A stretch of 64,000 bases of DNA from an uncultured Siphonobacter sp. Its GTDB lineage: Bacteria; Bacteroidota; Bacteroidia; Cytophagales; Spirosomataceae. Below are positions 43,678 to 53,197 of this stretch, piece by piece. The translations under genes and the position numbers were made by a program. Each line of letters starts with the position of its first letter. Position 1 is the stretch's first letter. A model generated the notes under the pieces. That model saw nothing but the letters and a program-made list of their open reading frames with translations, was not told the origin of the DNA and searched no databases. The stretch is from contig CAJYIW010000024.1 of the NCBI GenBank assembly GCA_913775095.1, forward strand, positions 434,001 through 498,000, given 5' to 3'.

Positions 43678-44053
43678 GTAAACATGAATAAATCTGTAGA
43701 AATGTTTTTCGGGTTGTCCCTGTACTTAACCCCGAATGGGCCTTAGAGTTTCAGAAAAGTTATTCTTTAACATTCCTACGGATGCGGATATATTAAAGAA
43801 ATTCAAAGACCAGTTTTTGATGGAATCACTGGCAACCCATCCAATCTTCCGCCTGAAAACTCTTACTAAAGGTTACGGTATTCAGCCTTATTCTGAAGGC
43901 TAAAGCAAAGGGCTGTTATTAATCATCTGGTAATCAATAGGCTTTGAGGATAAAATCTACTCAACACTTCTCCCTTTTTTCCTCAAACCTCCCCATTTGT
44001 ACGATTGGAATATTCTTTTCTCTACGAAATGTACAACTCACGTAAAAATAGTC
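43678..44053. other. Divergent gap without recognised features
   Basis: About 375 bp between the leftward phosphosulfolactate synthase gene and the rightward lipoprotein gene. I see no gene, terminator or strong repeat; it presumably holds the upstream control region of the lipoprotein gene. Confidence 0.4.
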
Positions 44054-44842
44054 ATGAAAAAGAACATAATTGTACTCTCAACTGCCCTGGCATTAGCCGG
44101 ACTTAGTGCCTGTCAAAGCACCCGTTCTACTCCTTCCGGAGATCGTCGGATGGACTCATTATCCACTGCTTCCACGCAGATGAATAATAGTAGTAATTAC
44201 AGTACCCAGCCCGGTTCCAGCACTGCCGCGACCATGAATACGGGAGTAGTGGAACAAACGGGTATGACTCCAAACAACTCCTTTGCTCGTTCAGACAATC
44301 GGGATCGTAATACTACTACGGCTCAGCCGAATGTAAATAGTCCAAGCACTTCAGCGGCGGCGAACACGGTTTCCGGTAAACCCGAAATGAGTCCGCAGAG
44401 CGTAGTGGCTAAAGAATCTGCCCCAACGGTGAACAGCTACCTGAGCCAATCTTCACGATCGGGCAATACTTCCGGTAAATCTCTGCCCAACAATCCTGAA
44501 AATAGTGTAGCTATGCCTGTAGCGGACTCCTTACAGCGAGAACAGGCCATGACTACACCAGGTCAGCGAAACGGAGTAAACGCGACGGAAGCCATGACGG
44601 CTACGAACATTAATACGGAAAAATCAATCGTTAATTCCGCGGGTAACTCCAAGGACTTAATGAATCGGGTGAGTATGCAGCTGGATATGGTGGATCGGGA
44701 ATTGAAAAACTCGCCTTCTCAGGCTAAAAAAACCGAGTTAAATAAAAAACGCCAGACCCTGGTAAGTGCTCTCAATAAGCTTCAGGAAGTAGAGAAAACA
44801 CTCTCGGAAATGGAAACTCGTCCGATGACCACGAAAGAGTAG
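44054..44842 (+). CDS. Ser/Thr/Asn-rich lipoprotein with C-terminal coiled coil
   Basis: A 262-aa lipoprotein (lipobox LSAC, Cys20). Residues 22-190 are low complexity, rich in Ser, Thr, Asn and Pro, and probably disordered. The last 60 residues (MNRVSMQLDMVDRELKNSPSQ onward) form a charged coiled coil. The frame is open to 43997, but the signal peptide begins at MKKNIIVL, so the start is 44054. No family is recognised. The disordered part may be a periplasmic or surface spacer. Confidence 0.75.
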   Translation: MKKNIIVLSTALALAGLSACQSTRSTPSGDRRMDSLSTASTQMNNSSNYSTQPGSSTAATMNTGVVEQTGMTPNNSFARSDNRDRNTTTAQPNVNSPSTSAAANTVSGKPEMSPQSVVAKESAPTVNSYLSQSSRSGNTSGKSLPNNPENSVAMPVADSLQREQAMTTPGQRNGVNATEAMTATNINTEKSIVNSAGNSKDLMNRVSMQLDMVDRELKNSPSQAKKTELNKKRQTLVSALNKLQEVEKTLSEMETRPMTTKE

Positions 44843-45105
44843 AGGTATCTTTTGAATACTTAAGGCTTTCATCGACGGATTCATCTTGGATGTAAGTCTT
44901 AAGTATTTGTCCATTTAATAAAAGAATTTTTATTATTCATAATCGCAATTATTATCTTTTTATCAGAAAATAATCCCTTTATACGAAATAAAATTCTTTT
45001 AAAACATATTTTATCATTATATTATTTTGATAATTAACATATATTTAAAATAACTACCATTATTCTATTGAGTAGAATAGTGAGGAATATTTAATGAAAT
45101 TTATC
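44843..45105. other. Very AT-rich intergenic stretch
   Basis: From about 44920 to 45110 the DNA is strikingly A+T rich compared with its surroundings, with runs such as TTTTTATTATT and ATATATTTAAAATAA. No gene is seen. It may be a curved upstream region for the candidate RNA at about 45119. Confidence 0.5.
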
Positions 45106-45113
45106 TATTTTTG
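45106..45113 (+). promoter_or_regulatory. -7 element upstream of a candidate small RNA
   Basis: A perfect TATTTTTG box at the end of an AT-rich stretch. A -33 element is not obvious. Confidence 0.4.
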
Positions 45114-45118
45114 TATTG

Positions 45119-45247
45119 TTCGGACGTTTAACGGCGTCTGAATGTCTGGTTGGATTTGAGAGTGATCTCAATTCAATCCAAAACAGACAAAGGTTGAAGG
45201 TTGAACGTTATTGGGCAGTGGCTTTGCAACTGCCCAATTTTTTTAAT
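45119..45247 (+). ncRNA. Candidate structured small RNA or leader
   Basis: Between the -7 box at 45106 and a perfect terminator (TTGGGCAGT...ACTGCCCAA then T-run, 45211-45247) lies a non-coding stretch of about 130 nt that can fold. TGTCTGgTTGGATT pairs with AATCCAaaaCAGACA around a GAGA/TCTC inner stem, and a small GACG/CGTC hairpin precedes it. It could be a free small RNA or an attenuated leader for the gene at 45280. No known RNA family was recognised. Confidence 0.45.
45211..45247 (+). terminator. Intrinsic terminator with no upstream protein gene
   Basis: TTGGGCAGT and ACTGCCCAA form a perfect 9-bp stem followed by TTTTTTT. The nearest rightward protein gene ended about 370 bp earlier. 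Confidence 0.9.
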
Positions 45248-45279
45248 CTAAAATCTCAATTATCAGTTATTGCACCGTT

Positions 45280-45699
45280 ATGAAGATTTTGTTGATTCTG
45301 AGTCACTTACTTACGCTTGGCTTTACTAATCCGCCCAAACAGGAACCACTCGCCATCACTGTTACCAGCCTGAAAAACACCCGTGCTCCACTCATGATTG
45401 CGGTTTTTCGCAAGGGCGACGCGTTTTTGAAGACGCCTTTCAAGAGTTATACTCTGGAACCCAACGGTGGCTCTTCTCCTACTCTTTTCGCCGACGACCT
45501 GCCTTACGGTGAATACGCGGTAGCCATTTTTCAGGATGAAAATCAGGATGGCAAGCTGAATACCAATTTTCTGGGGATTCCCAAAGAGCCTTACTGCTTT
45601 TCAAAAAATTACCGGCCTCGGGTCAAATCACCCAAATACGAGGACTGCAGGTTTACCTACTCTGCTCAGGAGAATCATTTGTATCTGCAGCTCTTATAG
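45280..45699 (+). CDS. DUF2141-type exported protein
   Basis: A 139-aa protein with an N-terminal hydrophobic segment (MKILLILSHLLTLGFTNP), probably secreted or periplasmic. The C-terminal half has the DUF2141 pattern: YGEYAVAIFQDENQDGKLNTNFLGIPKEPYCFS, containing a DxNxDGxxD-type calcium-loop-like motif. The function of the family is unknown. It starts 33 bp after a terminator hairpin and 63 bp before prmA. Confidence 0.8.
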   Translation: MKILLILSHLLTLGFTNPPKQEPLAITVTSLKNTRAPLMIAVFRKGDAFLKTPFKSYTLEPNGGSSPTLFADDLPYGEYAVAIFQDENQDGKLNTNFLGIPKEPYCFSKNYRPRVKSPKYEDCRFTYSAQENHLYLQLL

Positions 45700-45762
45700 G
45701 GATCAGCCTTTTTCCGTTGACTCCCGCGGGCCATCATTCTTCTTTTGTGTACCTTCGTTACT

Positions 45763-46602
45763 ATGAACTACTACGAACTACAGCTCCACGTTTCACCCGG
45801 CTTTACGGACATTTTCGTGGCTGAATTGTCAGAAATTGGTTTCGATTCTTTTGTGGAAGAAGAGAATTATCTACTCGCCTATATTCCCGAAGAAGGCTTT
45901 CACCCCGAACCGATTCAGGAAATTCTTCAGCGGTACGAAGCCATCACCGGAACGCTGGACTATTCGATCAAATTCATTGAAAAAGAAAACTGGAACGCCG
46001 AGTGGGAAAAAAATTATCCTCCCATCGACGTTGAGGGCCGCGTATTGGTGCGGGCCAGCTTCCACGAAATGGATGCCTCCAGCTACGAATATGAGATTGT
46101 GATTAACCCTAAGATGTCCTTCGGGACCGGGCACCACGAAACGACCTGGATGATGCTGGCCCACCAGCTGGAAATCGGGCAGGAAGATAAACACGTACTT
46201 GATGTAGGATCGGGTACGGGCATTCTGGCGATCATGGCGGGTTTACGCGGGGCCTCTTACGTATCGGCCTTTGATATTGAAGACTGGGCTACTGAAAATG
46301 CCATTGAGAACGTAGGCCTTAATCACCTCAACGACATTGTCAAGGTACGGCAGGGTACGATTGAAGACGAACCGGCGGCTTTGTACGACGTGGTGCTGGC
46401 GAATATCAACCGCAATATTCTTCTGCGGGAAATTCCCATGTATAAAGAATTCATGAAACCCGGCGGTTTGCTGGTAGTGAGTGGATTTTATGAGCAGGAT
46501 TTGCCCGAAATTGAAACAGTAGCTCAATCTGCCGGACTGGAACTGATCGTTACTAAAACGCGGAATGGCTGGGCTGCCGCCCGTTTTTCGTACGCGATCT
46601 AA
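45763..46602 (+). CDS. prmA: Ribosomal protein L11 methyltransferase
   Basis: A 279-aa SAM-dependent methyltransferase that methylates ribosomal protein L11. The N-terminal L11-recognition domain (YYELQLHVSPGFTDIFVAEL) is followed by the catalytic domain: MSFGTGHHETTWMML, the SAM-binding VLDVGSGTGILAIMA, the acidic loop FDIEDWATENA, and the LANINRNIL catalytic motif. The start at 45763 (MNYYELQ) is preferred over 45745. A compact terminator follows. Confidence 0.95.
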   Translation: MNYYELQLHVSPGFTDIFVAELSEIGFDSFVEEENYLLAYIPEEGFHPEPIQEILQRYEAITGTLDYSIKFIEKENWNAEWEKNYPPIDVEGRVLVRASFHEMDASSYEYEIVINPKMSFGTGHHETTWMMLAHQLEIGQEDKHVLDVGSGTGILAIMAGLRGASYVSAFDIEDWATENAIENVGLNHLNDIVKVRQGTIEDEPAALYDVVLANINRNILLREIPMYKEFMKPGGLLVVSGFYEQDLPEIETVAQSAGLELIVTKTRNGWAAARFSYAI

Positions 46603-46630
46603 CCGGATCAACTACGCATGAATAGGTATG

Positions 46631-46665
46631 AAAAGCTTCAATGATCAGAATTGAAGCTTTTTTTA
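46631..46665 (+). terminator. Terminator of prmA
   Basis: AAAGCTTCAAT and ATTGAAGCTTT with a short loop and a T-run; symmetrical enough to work on both strands. Confidence 0.9.
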
Positions 46666-46778
46666 TGCATTTTCTGGCGAAAACCCTCCCCTTTCTCGTT
46701 TAACAAAAGAATAGGATTCCGGAACAGAAAAGTAGTTTTACTGTTCCTACTCATATTGGTAGCCAACCCTTTAGTCTT

Positions 46779-49700
46779 ATGCGATTAGCACTACTTTTTG
46801 TTTTTTGTCTGACTCTGCAAGTGACGTTTGCCCAGCAGATCAAGTTTTCAGATCAGCCCGAATCCTTTGCTCAGGAAGTCCAAACCGTAACCACTGGTTT
46901 TGGACAAACGCAGCTGGGGGCCGATTTCAATGCGGTCTGGGCTAACCTGGCTTCTGATCAGAAAACCCAGGTCATGGCGATCACCAGGGCCATGATTGCA
47001 AAAAACATGAAGCAACCGCCCTATTTGTTACCCTGGTTTCAGGCTCTGACGGGAGCGGTACAAACGCAGGGAATGAAAGGAACAGATTTGACTAATTTCC
47101 TGACGGTCACTGAAAAAACTTTTAAATCCAGCGACAGCAAAGGATATCTTAATTATCTGAATTTCAGCCGCCTGTTCTTAACGTCCAGGCAGCTTTTCAC
47201 TTCAAATTTTAGTAAGCTCTATACTTCCGGCGGTACGTTCAGCTTCCGCTTCATTGATCAGCCTCTGGACTACCGGACTTCCAAAACGGAAGAAGCCAAA
47301 TCCATAACCGCTCCCGATCATAAATCCGCCGACGAACCTACCGATGATGGATGGGGAAATAATTCCAGCTGGGATGATTCCAGCTGGGACACGCCCGTGG
47401 CCGTTACCGAAACAGTGAAGGCCCTTCCTCAGCCCCAGACGCTGGCGGCCGGTCCTTTGCTGGATTTACAGGACGCTTCCTTTTCGATGGTTACGGCTCA
47501 GGATTCGTTCGTGGTTGATAAGGCTACCCTGACGTTAGGTATCAAAGAAGGCTTGTTATACGGAAAATCAGGGAGTTACACCTGGAATCTCGGAGAACTA
47601 CAGCAGGCTTCAGTTGATCTGAAGTCTTATAAAATGCTGGTGAAGACTCCGCGATTATTTGCGGATGAAGCTACCCTTACGTATAAAGAACGGCTCAATA
47701 CTCCGGTGAAAGGAAACTTCCGTTTTGAAAGCCGTAAACGCCCCGCCAATGCTCCGGTTACGCAACCTCAGTTTCAGTCAGAAGACGCGGACGTAGAAAT
47801 CAAAAACTTAGGAAAAGACCTGAGTTATCGCGGCGGCTTTGCTCTCATTGGGCCGAAAGCGTACGGAGCGGCTGCTAATGGCAAGCGGGCCGTGATCACC
47901 GTTCAGCAGGATGGTCAGGTAGCTTTCAGAGCTCAGAGTAAGGGGTTTGAACTCAGCGATTCCCTCATTTACAGCCCGGCGGTTCAATTCACGGGTTATT
48001 ACCCCACCGGCGATACGCTGACGCACCCGTCCATTCGCATGACGTACAACACGCAGACCAAGCAACTGCGGCTGGCTCGTCAGGAACGCGGCGGGTATCG
48101 CAGTGCCTCTTTTAGCGATGGTTACCACGGCTTTGCCATCCGGGCCGATGCCGCTAAATGGAGCCTGCCCAGTAAACACCTGGAATTTGATATCGTTTCG
48201 GGTCAGAATGCTGTCCCTGCCCGCTTTGAATCCGTTGATTATTATGAATCGACGCAATACGAAAAACTAACCAGCCCGCAGGGTTTTCACCCGGTTACGA
48301 TTCTGGCCAACTGTCTCAAACAGAAAGGGGTTTCAGCCATTACGGTGGATGAGCTGGCCGCTCACTACAGACGCGACGGGAAACTCATGCGGGATGCCCT
48401 GATTCCTCCCATTGAGCAGGGCTTTATTGATTACAATCCCGACACGGATCAGGTACGGTTAAGCTCAAAAGGGCAGCATTACCTGCAAGTGGCCCTGGCG
48501 AAGAAGGATTTTGATAACCTGGCTATTCTTTCCATTCAGGCGGGTTCGGATCGCGACAGCCTGGCCAATGCTTCCATCAATTTTAAGGATAACTATCTGA
48601 CTATCCGCGGCGTAGCTCCCTTCAAAGTGAGCGATTCGCTGAAAATATACATTCGGCCCGCGGATAAAGTCGTTCGGGTGGGTAAGAATCGTTCGTTTCT
48701 GTTCAACGGAGAAATGAAGCTGGATAACTTCCGTTTCAAGGGCCGTGACCTGAATTTCAACTACGAGCAATTTTACGTTAACCTGGACAAGCTGGACACG
48801 GTTACCTTCATTCCCCAGCAAATGAAGGGCAAGAAAAACTCGAAAGAAATCGGACAGGATCTGAAATACGGTTCGGGGAAGCTGTACCTCGGTAAGCCTA
48901 ACAATAAATCCGGCAAGAAGCCCAGTGCTCCGCGACTGGTGGTGCAGGATGGAGTCAATATTTATTTCGATGATACTACCCGGCTCGCCGGAGCCTACAA
49001 CCGTAAGGTGTACTTTAAGATTCCAAAAATTGATCAGGATAGTCTGACCAGTAAAGACATTGAATTTCTGGGCACCTTCTATTCCGACGGCGTACTTCCC
49101 CCGATTCAGACCAAGCTCATTACGATGCCCGACAATTCCCTCGGCTTCACGTATAAAGTCCCCGAAGCGGGCCTGAAACTGTACGAAGGCAAAGGCAACC
49201 TGAAAGTAACCGGAACGCTGACGATGGATAATGAGGGCCTGAAAGCAGATGGGGTATTAAGCACCTTAACTACCTCCCTCGAAGCCAAACAGATCATTTT
49301 AACGCCCGATTCGGTCGTGAGTATGAACGGAACTTCGGGACGAATCAAAGAAGGAATTGTTGGAAAAGCGTACTTCCCGGAAGTCGCCTTTAAATCCTAC
49401 GAAGTAAAGTGGTTACCCAAAAAAGATAGTCTGATTATTAAGGACAAAGAAAGCTCACTGGACTTCTACAGTGGCAGTTCGCAACTGAAAGGAAGTCTGC
49501 TGGTCCGTTCAACGGGATTGTACGGCGAAGGTGTCATGAAGCGGAAAGATTCAGAAATCAGTTCGAAGGATTTCTCATTCAACAAAAACCAGTTCATTGC
49601 CCAGCGTTCACAAATTCAGATTGGCAGTGCAGACAAGCCGGCTCTGTTGGGTCGCATGGTCGATGTCACCTTCAATACGGCGGCTCAGAATGCAATCATC

Positions 49701-51776
49701 CAGACGCCCAAAAACGCCACCCTGGAAGATTCTTCGAGCCTATTCTTCCCCTATGCGGCCTATACCACCACCATTAACCGGGCCGACTGGGACATTGCCA
49801 AGAAGACGATTTCGATGAAAGGTAATGTCCGTAACTCCACCTTTATTTCTACGAATCCCTCTCAGGAAGGGCTGGCCTTTAATGGAGCCGAAGCCCTCTA
49901 CGAGATTGATAAAATGACGCTCAATATCAAAGGCGTGCCTTACATCAAATCGGCGGATGCGAAAATTATTCCTAATAAGGGGCTGGTGTCCATCAAGCAG
50001 GATGCCGAAATGATTCCGCTGAAAAAAGCCCGCGTTGTGGCGGATACCGTCAATGAATACCACCAGTTGTCCGACGGTAACATTCAGATTCTTTCGGTCA
50101 AGAAATTTGAAGGAGATGCGATTTACCAGTATGTCCGTTCAAAGGGTGATACCACGAAACTGAAAATTGATGCGTTTGAATTCCGGGAAACTACCCTGGG
50201 TCAGGCCGTAGCTTCTACTAAATCGAGCCGTAAGAATAAGAGTGAAAACGCCAGCCCGAACATTAGCTACGGAACGGTTGCCCGGTCGGGCGTTAGTGAG
50301 GATAATAACTTTTTATTAACCCCGCGTCTGGCTTATAAAGGCGACATTACCATGGTAGCTGCCAACCCGGGCCTCACGTTCAAAGGGGCCATTCAAACGC
50401 GGTTGAAGAGTAAAATAGCCGAGCCTGCCTGGATTCCCTTCGAAGGCTCAACAGGCGACAGTCTGAGTTTAAGTGTGGATGGCCTGAAAGCAGAAGATGG
50501 CCAGACTCCCCTGTTTACGGGTCTGCACTTTGGTGGCGAAGGCTTGTACCTGAGTTTTCTCTCCCCCAAAGTCAATCCACAGGATGCTGATCTTTTCACG
50601 GCCAGCGGACGTTTGCGGGATGATGTAAAAACCAATCAGTTAACTGTTGCCAGCGATGCCAGAGCTCACGACGAAACCCTAGAAGGTCCAAAATATGTAC
50701 TGGACGACCGTAAAAAAGTCATCACGTTTGAAGGGCCCATTCAGCTCTTTTCTCCGGCTTCGGTCGCTCAGTCGGCGGGGTATGCCCGACTCGTTCCTGA
50801 CTCGGCGAAATACCTCTTCAATACCCTATTCGTGCTGAACACTTCCGTTCCGACGGCAGTGATGAACATTGCGGGCGATAAGATCGTCAAAACCAATCTG
50901 GACGAGAAAGTCAGCGAAGAAGCCGCAGAGCCGGATTTTGATCGTCTGTTATTAAAAATTGCCAACGTTGCCGGAGGAAAAGTAGCGGAACAATTCAGTC
51001 AGAAATCGACCAATGGAGCCAATGTTCCCCTGCCTTCCGTATCGCCCAAGTTTGCCACTACGGCCGTATTATCAAATCTGAGCATGCGGTATAACCCCGA
51101 AAATCAGGCCTTTCACAGCGTTGGTAAAATAGGGGTTTCCAACCTGGGAACTACGGACATCAACGGCCAGTTTGACGGAGCCCTGGAAATCCGGAAAAAT
51201 CCCGGTGGGCCTGATGATCTGTTCTTTTATCTGGAAGTAACTCCCGATGTCTGGTATTACCTGGCTTCCGTACAGGGAAGCACGGAAATCTTCAGCTCCG
51301 ATCAGGATTTTAACGGACAATTACAGGCGAAAACGGGTAAGGATAATAAAGTCAGAATGGCATCGGAAGAGGATAAAAACAATTTCGTGGACCGTTTCAG
51401 TACGATGTATCGTCCCCGTTCGAGTAATCAGCCCCGCAAACCAAAGCCAGTGGTAGCTGTTCAGCCCAAAGAAGAAAAAGCAACTCCTGCCGAAGTAACG
51501 GAACAGGTTACCAAAGAGAAACCCGGAACTGCCGCCAAAGAAACAAGCCGTGAAGAAACACTGGCGGAAGAATCGGCCGATCAGCCCCTGGAAGAGATTC
51601 TGGACGATTCGAAGAGTAAAAAGTCCAAATCAAAAGATAAAAAGACAGTGGTGAAAGCTCCGGTGAAGAAGCCCGTTGCCAGTGATTCAACCAAAACGAA
51701 AAAAATCACTTCGTTATCGGAAACGGAAGAGGTGGCTCCCGTGAAAAAACCAGCCGAAAAGAAAACAGGATTCTAA
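46779..51776 (+). CDS. Very large exported protein of unknown function
   Basis: A 1665-aa protein with a signal peptide (MRLALLFVFCLTLQVTFAQ). Residues 20-160 are helical; around 188-208 is an odd Trp/Asp/Asn/Ser segment (DDGWGNNSSWDDSSWDTP) containing a 15-bp near-repeat in the DNA. From about 220 to 1500 the protein is a long series of short beta strands with recurring patterns (e.g. VDVEIKNLGKDLSYRG; LQVSAKGFELSDSLIYSP-like strands), suggesting an extended beta solenoid or beta-jellyroll repeats. The last 140 residues are Lys/Glu-rich and probably disordered (KKSKSKDKKTVV). It has no recognised enzyme motif. Its size and position suggest a periplasmic bridge or cell-envelope scaffold, a speculation. 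Confidence 0.8.
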   Translation: MRLALLFVFCLTLQVTFAQQIKFSDQPESFAQEVQTVTTGFGQTQLGADFNAVWANLASDQKTQVMAITRAMIAKNMKQPPYLLPWFQALTGAVQTQGMKGTDLTNFLTVTEKTFKSSDSKGYLNYLNFSRLFLTSRQLFTSNFSKLYTSGGTFSFRFIDQPLDYRTSKTEEAKSITAPDHKSADEPTDDGWGNNSSWDDSSWDTPVAVTETVKALPQPQTLAAGPLLDLQDASFSMVTAQDSFVVDKATLTLGIKEGLLYGKSGSYTWNLGELQQASVDLKSYKMLVKTPRLFADEATLTYKERLNTPVKGNFRFESRKRPANAPVTQPQFQSEDADVEIKNLGKDLSYRGGFALIGPKAYGAAANGKRAVITVQQDGQVAFRAQSKGFELSDSLIYSPAVQFTGYYPTGDTLTHPSIRMTYNTQTKQLRLARQERGGYRSASFSDGYHGFAIRADAAKWSLPSKHLEFDIVSGQNAVPARFESVDYYESTQYEKLTSPQGFHPVTILANCLKQKGVSAITVDELAAHYRRDGKLMRDALIPPIEQGFIDYNPDTDQVRLSSKGQHYLQVALAKKDFDNLAILSIQAGSDRDSLANASINFKDNYLTIRGVAPFKVSDSLKIYIRPADKVVRVGKNRSFLFNGEMKLDNFRFKGRDLNFNYEQFYVNLDKLDTVTFIPQQMKGKKNSKEIGQDLKYGSGKLYLGKPNNKSGKKPSAPRLVVQDGVNIYFDDTTRLAGAYNRKVYFKIPKIDQDSLTSKDIEFLGTFYSDGVLPPIQTKLITMPDNSLGFTYKVPEAGLKLYEGKGNLKVTGTLTMDNEGLKADGVLSTLTTSLEAKQIILTPDSVVSMNGTSGRIKEGIVGKAYFPEVAFKSYEVKWLPKKDSLIIKDKESSLDFYSGSSQLKGSLLVRSTGLYGEGVMKRKDSEISSKDFSFNKNQFIAQRSQIQIGSADKPALLGRMVDVTFNTAAQNAIIQTPKNATLEDSSSLFFPYAAYTTTINRADWDIAKKTISMKGNVRNSTFISTNPSQEGLAFNGAEALYEIDKMTLNIKGVPYIKSADAKIIPNKGLVSIKQDAEMIPLKKARVVADTVNEYHQLSDGNIQILSVKKFEGDAIYQYVRSKGDTTKLKIDAFEFRETTLGQAVASTKSSRKNKSENASPNISYGTVARSGVSEDNNFLLTPRLAYKGDITMVAANPGLTFKGAIQTRLKSKIAEPAWIPFEGSTGDSLSLSVDGLKAEDGQTPLFTGLHFGGEGLYLSFLSPKVNPQDADLFTASGRLRDDVKTNQLTVASDARAHDETLEGPKYVLDDRKKVITFEGPIQLFSPASVAQSAGYARLVPDSAKYLFNTLFVLNTSVPTAVMNIAGDKIVKTNLDEKVSEEAAEPDFDRLLLKIANVAGGKVAEQFSQKSTNGANVPLPSVSPKFATTAVLSNLSMRYNPENQAFHSVGKIGVSNLGTTDINGQFDGALEIRKNPGGPDDLFFYLEVTPDVWYYLASVQGSTEIFSSDQDFNGQLQAKTGKDNKVRMASEEDKNNFVDRFSTMYRPRSSNQPRKPKPVVAVQPKEEKATPAEVTEQVTKEKPGTAAKETSREETLAEESADQPLEEILDDSKSKKSKSKDKKTVVKAPVKKPVASDSTKTKKITSLSETEEVAPVKKPAEKKTGF

Positions 51777-51785
51777 TTCAAAATT

Positions 51786-51816
51786 GAAAAGACGGGCAAA
51801 ACCCGTCTTTTCTTAT
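51786..51816 (+). terminator. Terminator of the giant exported protein gene
   Basis: AAAAGACGGG and CCCGTCTTTT with a five-base loop, then CTTATAG. Confidence 0.85.
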
Positions 51817-51873
51817 AGTTAAATAGTAAACGGTTCGTTTCTATATTTACAGGCTTCAAATCCTCTTTACCTT

Positions 51874-52617
51874 ATGAATGTTATTGTTACCGGAGCCGCT
51901 CAGGGAATTGGTTTCGAAATTTGTCGCCAAATGGCCCTTCGCGGAGCGTCCGTTCTGCTGAATGACCTTGATGAAGAGCAGGCTCAGCAGGCAGCCGACC
52001 GGATTCAGGCTGAAGGTGGACGTTGCCAAGCCCTGGCCGGGGACGCGGCCAACGTAGATTTTATTAAAACGATGGTTCAAACGGCGGTCTCCTGGTTTGG
52101 TTCGCTGGATGTGCTCGTTGCCAACGCGGGTATTACCACGTTTGGCGATTTTTTCGACTATCAACCGGAATCGCTTCAGAAACTACTGGATCTCAACATC
52201 CGGGGTAATTTTTTTCTGACGCAACAGGCCGCTATACAAATGCGAAAACAGGGACAGGGCGGACGAATTCTCCTGATGTCTTCCGTTACGGGTCAGCAGG
52301 CTCATGCTTATCTGGCGGCGTATGGCATGACCAAGGCCGCTCTGCAAATGCTGGCCAAGTCGCTGGTAGCCGAGCTATCTCCGCATCGCATTACCATTAA
52401 CTGCGTAGCTCCCGGAGCTACCTTAACCGAGCGAACGCTCGACGATCCGGACTATACCTCCACCTGGTCCCGGATTACCCCGCTGGGAAAACCCGCCACG
52501 GTTGCTGACATCGCTGCTGCCGTACGGTTTCTGACCTCCCCCGAAGCCGGGCACATTACGGGCCAGACCCTCGTGGTGGATGGGGGCTGGACCAGTCTTA
52601 GCCCCTCTCCGTACTAA
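51874..52617 (+). CDS. SDR-family oxidoreductase (3-oxoacyl-ACP-reductase-like)
   Basis: A 247-aa classical short-chain dehydrogenase. The NAD(P)-binding TGAAQGIG (6-13), NAG at 84-86, Ser136/137 in LMSSVTG, and the catalytic YGMTK (Y150, K154) are in place. The C-terminal GHITGQTLVVDGGW is typical of FabG-like sugar or fatty-acyl reductases. Substrate is not deducible. It is a stand-alone gene between the giant protein gene and an acetyltransferase gene. Confidence 0.9.
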   Translation: MNVIVTGAAQGIGFEICRQMALRGASVLLNDLDEEQAQQAADRIQAEGGRCQALAGDAANVDFIKTMVQTAVSWFGSLDVLVANAGITTFGDFFDYQPESLQKLLDLNIRGNFFLTQQAAIQMRKQGQGGRILLMSSVTGQQAHAYLAAYGMTKAALQMLAKSLVAELSPHRITINCVAPGATLTERTLDDPDYTSTWSRITPLGKPATVADIAAAVRFLTSPEAGHITGQTLVVDGGWTSLSPSPY

Positions 52618-52673
52618 CACGCTTCGGCATTGTCTTTTTAGAATCGCTTATCATTAACGTATCTATTTAATCT

Positions 52674-53141
52674 ATGCAATTTGTCTTAAAGCAATTTCAC
52701 GACCTCACTGTCCAGGAATTATATGAAATTTTAGCACTTCGGTCCGAAGTGTTCGTAGTAGAACAAAACTGCCCTTATCAGGACATCGATGGGAACGATC
52801 CCCAGGCCTGGCATTGCATGGGTAAGGATGACGAAACCGGAAAACTCATTGCTTACACCCGCCTGTTTGACCGGGATGTCTGCTTTAAAGGCTATACGGC
52901 GATTGGCCGGGTGGTTACTTCGCCCGCCGTTCGCAGCTCAGGATTAGGAAAGCGACTGATGGAAGCCTCCATTGCCTACTGCCGCCGGCTTTTTGGACCG
53001 CACATGATTAAAATCGGAGCTCAGACTCATTTATTGAAATTCTACAATTCCCTCGGTTTTCTTTCTACCGGAACGGAATACATGGAAGACGGCATTCCGC
53101 ATACGTACATGACGTATCAGCACCATTCGAAGATTTCGTAA
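52674..53141 (+). CDS. elaA: ElaA-type GNAT acetyltransferase
   Basis: A 155-aa N-acetyltransferase of the ElaA family. The N-terminus LTVQELYEILALRSEVFVVEQNCPYQDIDG is the ElaA hallmark; the acetyl-CoA loop is VRSSGLGKRLME and the C-terminus is IGAQTHLLKFYNSLGF. The natural substrate is unknown. It lies 56 bp after the SDR gene and ends at a strong hairpin shared with the convergent gene. Confidence 0.9.
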   Translation: MQFVLKQFHDLTVQELYEILALRSEVFVVEQNCPYQDIDGNDPQAWHCMGKDDETGKLIAYTRLFDRDVCFKGYTAIGRVVTSPAVRSSGLGKRLMEASIAYCRRLFGPHMIKIGAQTHLLKFYNSLGFLSTGTEYMEDGIPHTYMTYQHHSKIS

Positions 53142-53151
53142 GTAACTGATT

Positions 53152-53189
53152 AGTAACCGTAACCTGATTAAGTTCAGGTTACGGTTACT
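53152..53189. terminator. Bidirectional terminator
   Basis: AGTAACCGTAACCTGA and TCAGGTTACGGTTACT form a perfect 16-bp stem between converging genes. Confidence 0.82.
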
Positions 53190-53197
53190 AACTGTTC

